Assembly (NCBI GenBank): GCA_008508345.1
Contig: QNGE01001223.1
Location: 90,908-154,907 of the forward strand
DNA: 64,000 nt
Source of the DNA: Paragonimus westermani
Taxonomy: Eukaryota > Platyhelminthes > Trematoda > Plagiorchiida > Troglotrematidae
Direction of reading: 5' to 3'
Shown in pieces: positions 11,982 to 23,559 of the stretch (the stretch's first letter is position 1; every line of letters begins with the position of its first letter). Made by a program: the position numbers and the translations under genes. The notes beneath the pieces were generated by a model, which was not told the origin of the DNA, made no database searches, and saw only the letters and a list, made by a program, of their open reading frames with translations.

Positions 11982-12832
11982 ATGCCTCCTGATATTGAAC
12001 AGAAGCACCAAGGAGACGAGACGCGAACACTAGCTGCCTCAGAGTTCAGTGTCGTGATTAAACTGCCTGAGTTTGGCATTATCGACTCTAGGCTGTGGTT
12101 CACACAGATTGAAGTTATTCTTGACTTTCGACGAATCCATTCACAGAGCACCATGTATAACTACGTCGTCTCAAATTTACCTGAGTCCGTGGCTGTGGAA
12201 TTTGCGCATATAATTTATGAGCGGCCAGCTGAGAACCCTTACAATGTCATCCAGTCGAATATTATTAACAGGATGACAGCCGCTGACGAGAACAACCTCT
12301 GCAAGCTCCTTGACGGTTTTGAATTGGGAGATTGCACTCACTTCTAGTTACTTCGTTACATGGCTCAGTTGTCGAACAAACAGACTGTCAACGGACTGGT
12401 GTTGGACAAGTGGCTTCAGAACCTCCTACACGAGCTCTGTCACACACTGACAGTTCTGGAGAAGGATACGCCGTTGACTAAACCAGCAGAGTTGGCTGAC
12501 CAGATGCATCACAATTATGCTCCTCAGCAAGCAGCGCGATTGCAAGCGTCTTGCAGCCACGACATCGTCCAACAGGACGTCTCAAACCTGAGAGAGCAGT
12601 TTTCACAAACGTCCTTGCAGCTAGCCACCTGAACAAAACTGCTATCAGACAAACGATTACCAGTGCGCTGAAAGTAACGCCCACGAAGTGGGTGGTGAAC
12701 ACAACAGTTTAACAGGAGAATGTGCTACTACCATCGCCGGTTTGGTACGCGTGCTCGTCGTTGCAATCAGTCTTGTTCATTTCCAAATGGTCAAACACAG
12801 GTGGAAAACGGTCAAGCCAGTCAGTAATGGCA
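11982..12832 (+). pseudogene. gag of the CsRn1-like element
   Basis: The capsid-like part starts MPPDIEQK (11982) and reads KLPEFGIIDSRLWFTQIE and ERPAENPYNVIQSNIINRMT, typical of CsRn1-family Gag (LPEFWxxDPxLWFxQVE, PAENPYDxLKxxLIxR). After a stop at 12345 the rest continues from about 12360 (LADQMHHNY block). The nucleocapsid knuckle is at 12723-12776 in another frame: Cys, two residues, His, nine residues, Cys, three residues, Cys (CYYHRRFGTRARRCNQSC). At least two frame changes break the gene. Confidence 0.85.
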
Positions 12833-13236
12833 ATGGCTACCACTGGCTCGTACCTAAGTCGTCTGTTTCGTCGCCATTATTCGACCGTTCAACCATCCTC
12901 AATTTCCTTATTGACACGGGTGCCGAGGTTAGTGCTGCTCCAGCCACTGATAGCAAACATAACCTCAAACCGGTGTCGTATACTCTAAAGGCCGCTAACC
13001 GGACTGCCATACAGAATTATGAGGAGAAACTACTCATCCTCGACCTTGGTCTCCGTCGGCAATTCCACTGGACTTTTACCGCTGCGGATGTACAGAAGCT
13101 AATTATTGGCGTTGACTTTCTAACCTCCTTTGGACTTGTGGTGAATGTAAGTCGGAAACTCCTGGAAAGCACAACAGCTTTGTGCACACACAGAAAGACC
13201 ACACTCAATTCAATGGGGCTACGTTCGGCCTTATGA
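12833..13236 (+). pseudogene. retropepsin-like aspartic protease of the CsRn1-like element
   Basis: The frame contains FLIDTGAEVSAAP with the catalytic DTG at 12913-12921, followed by LKAANRTAI, LDLGLRRQFHWTF and IIGVDFLTSFGL (the second conserved GADFL-x-FGLxVD block). Order and spacing fit the protease domain of gypsy Pol. The catalytic triad looks intact, but the frame is not joined cleanly to gag or RT. Confidence 0.85.
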
Positions 13237-13289
13237 GACAACAGTTTCGCAACCATGTTTCGACAGTTCCCACACCTCATCAATCCATC

Positions 13290-14150
13290 AGGCTCACTGT
13301 CACAAGTAACACGACGTTTTTCACCACATTACCACCAAAGGACCACCTACCGTCACAAGCCCTCGTTGGTTACCATCGGAGAAACTCCAAATCGAAAAAG
13401 CTGAATTCGAGAACATTCTATGACTCAGTAACGTTCAACCCCCCAGTAGCCCTTGGGCCTCACCCTTGGATATGATACCTAAAACCTCACCTGGCGATTG
13501 GAGTCCGTGTGGTGATTATGGCGGTTCGAACAATGTCGCCGTCCCTGACAAGTACCTAATTCCCCACCTATGATTTTTCCATCGGTCTTCACGGTATGAT
13601 CATTTTCTCGAAGCTTGGTTTGGTTCGGGCACACGCCAGATCCCCGTGGCCTCGGAAGACGTAGCGAAGACTGCAATCACCACCCCATCTGGACTGTATG
13701 TATTCGTCCGCATGTCATTGGCTTTGCGAAATGCAGCTCAGACCTTTCAGAGGTTTATGGACCAGGTCCTCTGTGGTCTACACTTTGTTTGTCTATATTA
13801 ACGACACTCTCGTCACCAGCAAGGACGCATATCAACACATGTCACACCTCCGTACAGTTCTTGAACGTTTCGATCAACATAATGTAACCCTACACCCGAG
13901 TGTTTTTGGGGTAGACACCATATAATTTTTGGGGCACCAAATCACTCGTGATGGTATTGAACCTCTACCAGAGAAAATCGCAGTCCTCAAGGGTTATCCA
14001 TCACCACAAGCCCAAAAAGGTCTACGTTGGTTTTTTGGGTATTGTTAATTACTACTGTCGTCTTATTCCACACTGTTCGGAGTTAATGAAACCTTTTACG
14101 GATTTGTTAAAGGATAACCCCAAGCACTTCACTTTATCGCCTCCAGCCAA
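13290..14150 (+). pseudogene. reverse transcriptase of the CsRn1-like element
   Basis: In shifting frames the segment gives SPWASPL and MIPKTSPGDWSPCGDY (13440-13520), TAITTPSGLYVFVRM (13670-13710), RNAAQTFQRFMDQVL (13727-13775), YIND (13794-13805), FLGHQITRDG (13928-13955) and FLGIVNYYCRLIP (14033-14070). The catalytic Y-x-D-D reads YIND, so one essential aspartate is changed. At least two stops (near 13570 and 13924) lie inside the domain. Confidence 0.9.
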
Positions 14151-14179
14151 CACTGCGTTTCTTGCAGCCTGCCACACAT

Positions 14180-14545
14180 GCGTGTAGGCAAAGATTCGAC
14201 TCATTTTGCAGACCGATGCATCCCAGGCAGCTGTCGATGCAGTTCTGCAATACATCTTAAGCGATTAAGTCCAGTCTTTATTTTTTTTCTCCTACAAGCC
14301 TGAACAAGCGGAAACGCACTATGGTGCCCTCGGTCACGAGTTAGCTATGTTTCTCGTCATTAAACACTTTCGTCACGTGTTGGATGGTGAAGGTTTTTCT
14401 ATCCTAACAGATCACAAACCAGTCATTTATTCTTTCGACGCCAAGCCCGACCGCTATTCTCCGAGGGAAACTCGACAGCTGGACTACATCTATCAGTTTA
14501 CGCCAGACATACAATATATCGCTGACGCCTTATCCGGAGTTGCCT
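14180..14545 (+). pseudogene. RNase H domain of the CsRn1-like element
   Basis: Recognised by LQTDASQAAVDAVLQ (around 14205-14250, holding the first catalytic Asp), FSYKPEQAETHYGALGHELA (14287-14347), FRHVLDGEGFSILTDHKPV (14368-14425) and RQLDYIYQFTPDIQYI...DALS (14473-14535). These are the standard gypsy RNase H blocks in order. A stop separates the first block from the second. Confidence 0.88.
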
Positions 14546-15700
14546 TATGTACCTCACACCGAAATGACATCGTCGATTTAAACGCATTAGCACGAGGACA
14601 AGACACCGATCCAGAGTTTCAACATTGTCGCACCTCTTCTTCGCGCAGATCTCGGGAGTTGCCTCAAGCCAACTGCGAAGACACCATCATATGTGATACC
14701 ACGTCAGTGCGCCCTCGTCCATTTGTGCCAATAAACTTCACACCTCTGTTTTTACGTCTTCACCACACGTCTCATCCCAGTATTTGTGCCACCGTAAAGC
14801 CAATTTCAGACCGACATGCGTGGAAGAACATGCACAGAGACATCGGAGAATGAGAAAGCACTTACCTTGATTGTCAACGCAGCAAAGTCCACCGGCGTGC
14901 CATCACGGCTCCTCGCACATTTGTCCCGACGCATGTTTCAATCATGTCCACGCTGAAATAGTCGGATCTTCGCCGTATTCAAAAGGTCATCGGTATATCT
15001 TAACGTGTGCTGAGCGTTTTACCAGGTGACTAGTGACAATACCTACCCCGAACGCGAATACCGAAACGGTTGCGCGAGCTATTGATAGAGGTAAGCAATT
15101 TCAATCAGCGTTGTTCAGAGACTTCAACCGGTTACTCGGAGTCGACAAAACTGAAACCACTACATACCATACGGCGACAAATAGTCTGGCTGCTTTAAAA
15201 GCCCAACTAGACCCTCAGCATTGGGCTTATCACTTACACCTTGTTATGCTTGGAATTCGATGCACTGTTATTGTAGACATTAGGAGCACGGTCGCAGAAT
15301 TAGTTTGCGTCACGACATTTCGCCTCCCCGGAAACTGTTCTACAAGTGGAAGGCCGACCAAACTAATTTTGACGCTACCACCTTCGTGCAACAGTTGAAG
15401 TCATCCATGGCGCAAATCCAGCCCCAGCCTACCAGTCTAAACAATAAACAGGGACAAAACGCTACAATCTGGACTTCTGTTCTGTTTTCGTTCGTGTCGA
15501 CACCGTTAGGGCCACTCCCAAAAAACACAGTCCGGACCATCCTGTGCGACTAAGCGGTTCCCAAAGTACTTTGTGATCGATCGCGATGGACCCCATAAAA
15601 CAGTGCGCATCAATAGACCTGGATTTGCTCATTTTGAGCTCCCACCTAGAACCTCCCACCGTTTTTGAGGTCAATCTTATCCTTAATGACTTACCGTCCA
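14546..15700 (+). pseudogene. integrase of the CsRn1-like element
   Basis: Zinc-binding region LHHTSHPSICATVK (14760-14800) and DCQRSKVHRRAIT (14870-14910) correspond to the HHCC module, with one Cys apparently lost. The core shows RGKQFQSALF (around 15090-15120; the family has TDRGRQFESALW) and TTYHTATNSLAALKAQL (15160-15210), where the normally conserved VERxHRxLK glutamate region is missing. The C-terminal piece KYFVIDRDGPHKTVRINR (15567-15625) matches the GPY/F-like end of Pol. Stops and frame changes occur throughout. Confidence 0.85.
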
Positions 15701-15870
15701 CGCAACCATGTGTAACGAACAGCCCGTACCTCCTTAGTGCAACCCGAAAACCCCTGTTGACCATCTCCACACTCGTTTAGGTTAAACAGTCAGACGGCTA
15801 ACGGTTTTCGAAGAGCACTGTACTTAACATTTCCTCATTTTATCGAGTGTCTTCCTCTTTCGAACGCTCT

Positions 15871-16066
15871 TGGGGGGGGGTACGGGGTATCGCACATATT
15901 CTCATATTTGTTTTTATGAAGAATTTAAATCAGTTGTTCTCGTACAAAATGAAAACCACCTGTTTGAACTGATTCGACTTAACGATACACTTGTGGTGCC
16001 TATAGTGAGCTGCGCTTTGAACTGACTACTTGTGTCCTCACCTTTGCAGAAGGCTAGTACTTCACA
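15871..16066 (+). repeat. polypurine tract and 3' LTR of the CsRn1-like element
   Basis: A run of G (15872-15880) directly after the Pol remnant is the likely plus-strand primer tract. The following 186 bp (15881-16066) end in ACA and share their last third with 11766-11848. It begins TACGGG rather than the expected TG, probably a mutation. Confidence 0.65.
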
Positions 16067-19000
16067 AGTTCACATAACAAATTATTTATTCCATGCGAAA
16101 TTAAATATACAGTTAGTGTAACCATTTAATATATATACCAACATGCATTAACATCACAACATACCCCGGAATTATTATACGACACAACAGCTCGTCTAGG
16201 TCAATGACAAGGCAATTGGCAAGGTCACTCAACGATTCACGTGCGGGTTTCACGGTTTGTTTGCAGAACAACAAAAGTCCATGAATTATCTTTGGCCAGC
16301 TATTGGGTGGAACGGAACAGGGGCTTTTCTCGAAAACTGTCTTGATTTGGACAGAACTGTTGGGGTAAACTTCAAACAGAAGTATGACCACACATTCATT
16401 TGGTATTCAATGGTTTTACGGAAAGATGGAACCAGGGTTTGTTGGTATCCAGTTCCAACGCGATACAAGGTCGCGACATGGTTGGCAACTGGTAGATGCT
16501 GCAAAGCATAAAACCGGGGCGTGGTAAAAGCAAGGTGTGTACAGATTAGCCAGGTGTCTTGCGAATGTGAGCATAGTGACTCAAACGTGCAAATGTATAT
16601 CGGGACGTGATCCTCAAACAAAATGATCAAGATCACGCGCGCCATCAGAATGGGTGATTAATTGTTTAATAATAATTGAAAACCGTTCTAACCCTTGTTT
16701 GGAAGCGTCCACAGGTGATTACGGATTTCAAATTTATCATGTTCGAAGGTCACCCCCATAGTGTTGTCAAGTGAAATCGAAAATGACGGTATGTGTGCTG
16801 TGCCTTTCAAAACCGCGGCTACTCACTGTTTTTCTATATTGTGTGGCGGAGCTAACGGTTTGTGCAGTCACCGAACCGCGACGTAATGTCTCATATTGTT
16901 TCTTACCTCTTATTGAATCGTTCGTTAACGATTCAAGATTACACCGAGTTACGCGTAAACTGTTGATCCAGCAAATGCCTCTCAATATTCAACGACAAAG
17001 ATGATCAATCCTCGAATCGGTAAACTAGAAGGCGCTCATAATTACTGGATTCAATACGGTACTAAGTGAATCAATGCACAAGAAAATTGAGTCTCTCAAC
17101 TTGAATGTGAAAATCCTCAGAAATCAAAGAAAAAGTGCCCGCACAACAAATCGACAATCAGGCGCCGATCAAAAATGGTGGACGACAAAACGGATTGAGC
17201 TCACTCAATCAAATGGTCGTTGGTTGCGTCAAAGCAAAACGACTGTTCATGCATTGAGAAACGACGGGAATCATACGTTACTCGAGGAAAATTACGGAAG
17301 AAAAATGTCTAATCTCGGTATTTAGGAGTTTACAGGGCTCGCACTAAATAGGGGTAAGGAAACGGTCAAAGTAGGTGGTGTGAGAACAAGGAAAAGTAAT
17401 GTATTTCATTTGGGGAAGAGAGCACAGCGTAGGGCCACCTGTGAACATCAAGCAAAGTCCATAAAACTCAAAACAACTCAACAAACCTTGACAAAATCAA
17501 CACCTCTTCCTTACATTTGTACCGCTGTCAGGTGTTCTTGATAAAAAGTTACTGGCGGAATCTTGTTCTCCCTCCTAACGGGTATATTACAGTATCTACA
17601 GCTCATGTCCATATCTTGTAATTCCTTTTTTTTCATTTTCGTGAACATTGTTTCGGTAACTTCATCTGTACACTTGTTTGAAAGCATCACCTTCGCCTCT
17701 TGAATTCGCTTGCCATTAACACTAGAACGGGAGTAACAGCGCAACGCTTTTGCTCTTTCCATCTGCTTGTATGTTTGAGCCGGTGAAGTAATCACACGGT
17801 AAAACTTTTTGGCCCCGCGTATTTGTTGATCTATCGACGCTGAACTTTCGTCATCCCACGCCGCGTGTGAAATTGTCTATCGGTCGTCGTCCGAACCTAC
17901 CCTCTGGCGCTGTCATTCTCTCCGGGGATGGCCTACCCAATTCAGCGGATTTTGACTTCTCAATAAGTAATCCAATTATTTTTATACGTCTCCACCTCAT
18001 TTTCACGCACGCCATTCGTGCTTATCCGTTAGCGTCACAACTTCCCTTGATGTTAGCATATTTTGGTTATTCATGTCATCTGAGTGATTGGACCACTAGA
18101 CTCCGAAGGTAGAGCAGCCATTTTGACGTGAATCCACGATCTCAAACATTTTCGAAAATATTACAGTCAAAATTTTTACGAAGCATTCAGTGTTCATGAG
18201 TCGCAAGCAAACGGTGTCTGTAAGACAATTGGATTACATCGGGAAATGCTTAAAACATTAATCTGGTCATGAACCCAGTCCCACCATGTTTGCAAAAACG
18301 ATGTATCACGGCCCTTAGCCCAGTTTTAAGTCTTAGAAATATGTCGGTTGCAACTTTTGAGATAGAACATATGATCTCATAATTTGAGAACGCTCAGTTT
18401 TTGACGGTTTTGTGATGTGAATGAAATGGACACTCAGAACCAAACAATTTGTAGTGGGATCACCCTCGGTTTCAACTTTGGCGGCTGATATGTAGTTGTG
18501 TCGAAAGTTCTCTCAAGTCCACCTCTATAGTGCCTTCAATGGTTGCGTTGAAGTCTGCTTGTTGTACGGCAGGCATATCATCAAATGACCTTTGCTTGCA
18601 GACTCACAGTTTTTCCTGTTACGACATCAGAATCGGGTTATAGTAGGGCTCGGATAACTTTGGGAACTAACTTCGCGATAAACCACGCTTCAAAGATAAT
18701 ACTAGTATACTTAACACCTGAACTCGTATCATGAAGCTTCCGGCCCCCTTGTCTATAGCAGATTTATACTTTTTCCCTTCCTATTTGCAGGGTCACAAAT
18801 TGATGCTGGTGGACTGAATGTTATTCCCAAAAACGATCACACGTCGTCGTCAGCCGGCTTTTCCCAACTCTGGTGCTTATGGGACGGTATAAAGATTGGT
18901 AATGTGCACCACTATACTACCGAGTATCTGCCCCACCCGATGGACGAAAGCTATTACCAACGTCTAATTGTGTAATACGCACTCACGCTAGTAGCCTTTT

Positions 19001-19550
19001 CATTCAACCGACATACACTACTGACATCATGCAGCAGATGATGAGAAACTTCTGCTTGAAAATTTCCAAATGTTGCTGATCCTGTTCAGTCCTGTTGGAC
19101 GTCATCCTGATAAGAATATCTTTCAACCTCGCGACAGAGGATTCTCGTTTTGACGATCAGTTAGTGATTGGCTGCAGATATATCCTCCAGGGATTGGCAT
19201 GCATTTTGGTCGATCAGTTTCGCCATGGTATTCTGTATGAACACAGCGTAATCTCATTCTATTTGCAGCCACCATAGTTGGGGAAACAGAATTAACGTCT
19301 GGAGACGGTGTGATATACAAACTGCCTTTATATCATCCCATGTACAACGAAAGTGGGGATTGCAGTTTGATAACGCCATTCATCATCAATTTTATGGGAA
19401 ACAATTTGTTCGCCAATATCACTGTGCGATACCGGGGGAAAGGGCGAAAAGGTATGCATTTAACATAGATAAAAAAGCCGAAGACTTTGCAATATCAACT
19501 AAAATGATGGAGGTATAAGTGTTTCTGTTGAAGTACAATGCCAACATGGT
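16067..19550. other. no gene recognised
   Basis: Holds several open frames of 60-120 codons. The most protein-like is 17795-17511 on the minus strand (94 residues, Lys-rich middle, CRYC motif near the end), which I cannot assign. A 50-codon open stretch on the plus strand at about 19300-19460 precedes the LINE and may be a remnant of its 5' part. No splice-supported exon stood out. Confidence 0.45.
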
Positions 19551-22377
19551 ATGGTCGTAAGTTTATTACTAATGAACGTAAGATCGTTGGTTATTAAGAT
19601 GCACATGTTCAAACCCTTTGTCTTTTTATCTAATCCCCATATCGTTCTCGTAACTGAGACGTGGTGCTCTCCTGACACTTCAGACAGTCAGATGAGCATC
19701 GTAGGATATCTTACGTTTCATAGGGATCGTCTCACAGAACGAGAAGGTGGATGCATCATTTACCTAAAAGAGCAGTTCTCCGCAGTCACACTTGATGATT
19801 CTATACTTCCTAAACTAGAGGACACGTTGTGGTTGATGGTCTCTATCGGTTCTCGCGAGCTACTTATAGGCTGCATCTAGAGACCGCCTAGTGCTGCGAT
19901 CAATGATTTGCCTGACCTTATGGAGATAATGAACCATGTTTCCAACAAGCCTTGTGAACACAAACTAGTAGGCGGTGACTTTAACATGCCTAATGTCTCC
20001 TGGACCTCATTCTCTGGTCTAGCAAAATAGGCCAAATTCCTTCCATGCATTCAGCTGATTGGTCGGAACCAACATAACCTAACGCCCACCAGAAAGGGGC
20101 ATATTTTAGATCTTATATTTACCATACGTTTTTCGTCTGTAGAGATATCTGTTCTACAACAATTCCCAGGAAGCTACCATAATGGGTTCAAACGTCTGTT
20201 CGATTGCAGTACGGCTACCAAACCGACAAGTGTATTCTACCGTCCGATCAAATTCATTGTTTGGAATGCCTTTTTCTCCCTAATAAGACCCTTTAATTGG
20301 GAAACCTTCTTTCGCGCATCAGACCCAAGCATAGCAGCTGGAGAATTTATTAGACATCTGGCGTTTTGTTTTGGCCCCCATTAAATCAAAACGTGTCGGC
20401 TCGTATGTACAAAGTGTAGTCCTTACTGCGAAAGAGACGGACAGACTTCAAATACTTAAGTCAAGGTACGCAAGAACTCTAGACTTTTCCCTGGTGATGC
20501 AAATAAGCAAAATGTTTAAACAAATATAACGTCAGACACAACTCGGCCAAATAAACGAAGTGAATCTCGCGCTCCGTAGTGAGCAGAGATGCACGAAACT
20601 AGTGCAACTATTGAGACAGAAAAATTCCATGGGGGACCCTGCTATAAGATCTATTACTTTCAAAGGCAAACGGTTGTCGATGACCCAGTAGCGATGTGCG
20701 AAATCTTCAACTCACACTTCGCTGCCTTGCTTAGCATGGAAAGCACCTCATTACCTGCTAGTATCCCGTCGAAAACGGATGAAGTTTTGAGTAATGTTCC
20801 AATCGATGTTCGAAGTGTTTGTCACAGTTAGCTAGCATTAGGCGCTCAATCCTCCCTGGAGCAGATGGTATCCCACCAATGGTCGTCAAGCAGGCCGGTG
20901 AGGATACACCCATTCTCTTACTTAATTTGTTCAACCTATCACTTTTATCCAGCACTTTCCCTCCTCAGTGGGAAACCTCAATCATTATGCCTCGTCACAA
21001 GAGTGGTCCAAGGCAGGACGTTAGTAACTGTCGTCCATTAAACCACACGTCAATCTGCTCGAGAATGTTTGAAAGGATAATAAAGGTGCACATATTTGAG
21101 TTCTTAAGGACGCGAAGCCTTATAAAACCCTCACAGCACGGTTTCCTTAGTAAACGCTCTTGTATGACATGTCAGCTGGAATTCTTAAATCATATATCGA
21201 CGTCCGTTGACGCAGGAAATGCGGTAATTATCCTACTCTTGAACATGCAAAAGACTTTTGGTCGTGTGCCTCATAAGCGCCTCCTGATCAAAATAGCATC
21301 GTTTGGCATACAAGTTCCTTTGTATGGCTGATTGTCATCGTACCATGAAGGTCGCACTCAGACAGTCAAAATAGGGGAGCACTACTCAACACCAAAACCA
21401 GTGATTAGTGGGGTGGTTCAAGAAAGCGTTCTGGGTCCGTTGCTCTTCTTAATGTACATGAATGACTTATGCGACTTTATCAAATATGGCAAGCCATTTC
21501 TGTTTGCCGACGATATCAAAATGGTTTACACATTCCGCCAGGGCGGTAACATCAATTTATGTCCACAAAATATACCACAGGACCTAGTGTCATTGCAGTT
21601 GTGGTGCAGGACATGTCTGATGTCGTTCTCAGCGAACAAATCGAACATCCTCACCTATGGTTGTAAATTACCTCATGGCTCCATCTGACTAGATGTTTGT
21701 AATATTGATACAGCCACTTCAGTCAGAGATCTAGGAATACGGTACTCAAACTCCTTCAAGTTCTCTGAACAAGTTTGCTTCCAGGTAGCAAAAACTAGAA
21801 GAACAATAGGCTGTATCAAGAGGACGTTTAGTCTACCAGCTGCGAAGCTAACGCTCTACAAAATGTGTGCTCGGCCTTAACTCGAGTATTGCACCTTCAT
21901 TTATTGTCATCCACGCAAGTCTGATAGGCTTGTGTTAGAAAACCTCCAACGATCGTTTACTTACTAGGATATTCGTCTTCGCTCACCTACTGAGAGCGCC
22001 GTGAACAACCTGGTGTTGATCCAGTTTGGTTGCGTAGACTAAAGTTGAACTTAACGCTGCTGTATAAACTCATACATTCGGATGCAATTACCACAGCGTT
22101 TACCGTCCACTTACAACACAGCCCTCCATATAGTCTAAGAAATAAGGGTTTCACCTTGCCGACCCTGATATCCCGGAAAAGTATGCATGCAAGCTTCTTC
22201 CTTGTAAGGTATTCCCACATTTGGAATGAACTTTCAAATGAAGTTACAGCCAGTAACAACATTCAACGTTTTGGAAAAGGGTTGGACAGTTATCTTACTT
22301 TATTAAACACAGTGTGTATCTTCAAACTCTTTGTATCACCTAATGGCCTATTTGAGTGTCGTTTGAGAAAAATTTAG
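19551..22377 (+). mobile_element. CR1-like LINE, endonuclease plus RT, broken
   Basis: The apurinic-type endonuclease is seen as MNVRSL, VLVTETW, GYLTFHRDR, GGCIIYL, then after a stop (19878) GGDFNMPNVSW (about 19975-20005) and HILDLIFTI (about 20097-20125). The RT runs GADGIPP (20857), VSNCRPL (21020), SQHGFLSKRSC (21133), GVVQESVLGPLLFLMYMNDL (about 21407-21470) and FADDIKM (21500-21523). A C-terminal block of the CR1 type (RRLKLNLTLLYKLIH ... YSHIWNELSNEV) ends at a stop at 22377. GVVQES replaces the usual GVPQGS. Internal stops near 19880, 20030, 21331 and 21688 inactivate it. The CR1-like assignment rests on the LETW/GDFN/FADDIKxW and tail pattern. Confidence 0.9.
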
Positions 22378-22984
22378 CCGTCAGATGCGCATAAGGTGGA
22401 TAACCACCCCGTTGTCTAACGCCCCTCGACATATGAACGCGGCATTTAGTAGCAAGTCCAGCAGAACGACGTTATGTAACCTTTAGTTATTAAAGGTTCA
22501 CTTCATGCGGCTCTCCAAACCGTCGCCTCAATTCTCCGTATGCCTGGATAAATCCCGAGTATATAGCAAAATGTCACAACAAACAGAAGATAGGGTTATA
22601 GTTTCGAATAATCATAGATGAACGGTTCGCGAGATGTTCAACTTTTTGATGATTTTCGGGGAATCGACGTAATCCTGCCTTGGGATCTACCCAATCGTTC
22701 GCTGGATTTTGTGCTTTTCCTCCATGCCTCGCCAAAAACGACCTGTCTTGACATATTCCGGACGTCAATTTAATCCTCTGATGGCAAAACACTCCTAAGA
22801 TGCGTTTGGACATTATTCCCGGATTGACCTTGAACTATTCAAAAAATTGCTCATACCACCTTGTAGAAAGTATATTAGTGTAACATCCCATTTGTTTAAG
22901 ACTAAATCTGTGAAGCGAAGTAACCATCTCCTTCTCTGTTGCGTTCACGCAGCGTCGATGCATACGAGTATGCGCTGACAAGCC
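22378..22984. other. probable 3' tail of the CR1-like LINE, then unassigned sequence
   Basis: The first hundred or so bases follow the LINE stop codon and may be its 3' UTR; no clear tandem 3' tail repeat was seen. The rest, including a 79-codon minus-strand frame (22813-22574), is not recognised. Confidence 0.4.
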
Positions 22985-23065
22985 GACGTTCGATTTACAG
23001 ATCTGGCTACATTCTGAGCAGGTGTGCTTTGCTTGGCCAGCCTGTGTACCGGTAGATACCTGCAC
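22985..23065 (-). mobile_element. C2H2-type zinc finger fragment, probably LINE-derived
   Basis: The minus frame reads HTCSECSQICKSNVGLSAHTRMH: C-x2-C-x12-H-x3-H spacing. A finger with a CKSxxGLxxHxRxH core is common at the C-terminus of flatworm RTE-like endonuclease-RT proteins, so I read this as a LINE remnant. A genuine zinc finger exon is possible but no linked fingers or splice sites support that. Confidence 0.5.
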
Positions 23066-23559
23066 GGAGAGGTTGACGGTGGATTTATTGCCTTGATCGA
23101 ATGTAACCAGTAATTTGAATGTAGGTGAAGTAGTTGGCCCTATCTGGAGTTGCTAAACGCTTAAACAGTCGAGATTTGCACCAAGACCGCCAAATTGGCA
23201 CCATGAAGAAGTAGGCCACCATGATGATAATTTCACTGAATATTTCCCTACTGCTATTTCCGGTATGTTGAACGTGCTGGGACAGAGTCACTGTTGCTTG
23301 AAATGCGGTATTATGAGGTGTGACCCACTTTGTTAGGGCGCTAATAAAATTATTAAATCAACACCTTCTAGCCCAGATTGAATATTTTAGCTGAAATTTT
23401 ACGGGTCTATCAGGTTACTGTTGACTACGTTGGCGTTCAGTGTGCCATTTCAACCCTTTCATTCTTGAGCTTTTACATGTGCCCAATCGTTTGTTTGAAC
23501 GAGTGAGAATGCCTACAAGTACGGTGCGAACTCGAACGTACGACTCGCCACGCACGTTC

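Larger units (their letters stand above)
11766..16066 (+). mobile_element. CsRn1-clade Ty3/gypsy LTR retrotransposon, decayed
   Basis: A single plus-strand element with recognisable parts in canonical order: 5' LTR remnant, tRNA-Trp-type primer site, gag, protease, RT, RNase H, integrase, purine tract and 3' LTR. Gag has the CX2HX9CX3C knuckle rather than the usual CCHC, and the primer site resembles the 3' end of tRNA-Trp; both are features of the CsRn1 family first described in Clonorchis sinensis. Many stops and frame changes, a changed RT catalytic residue and a lost integrase glutamate region show it cannot move on its own. The parts are listed separately. Confidence 0.9.
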
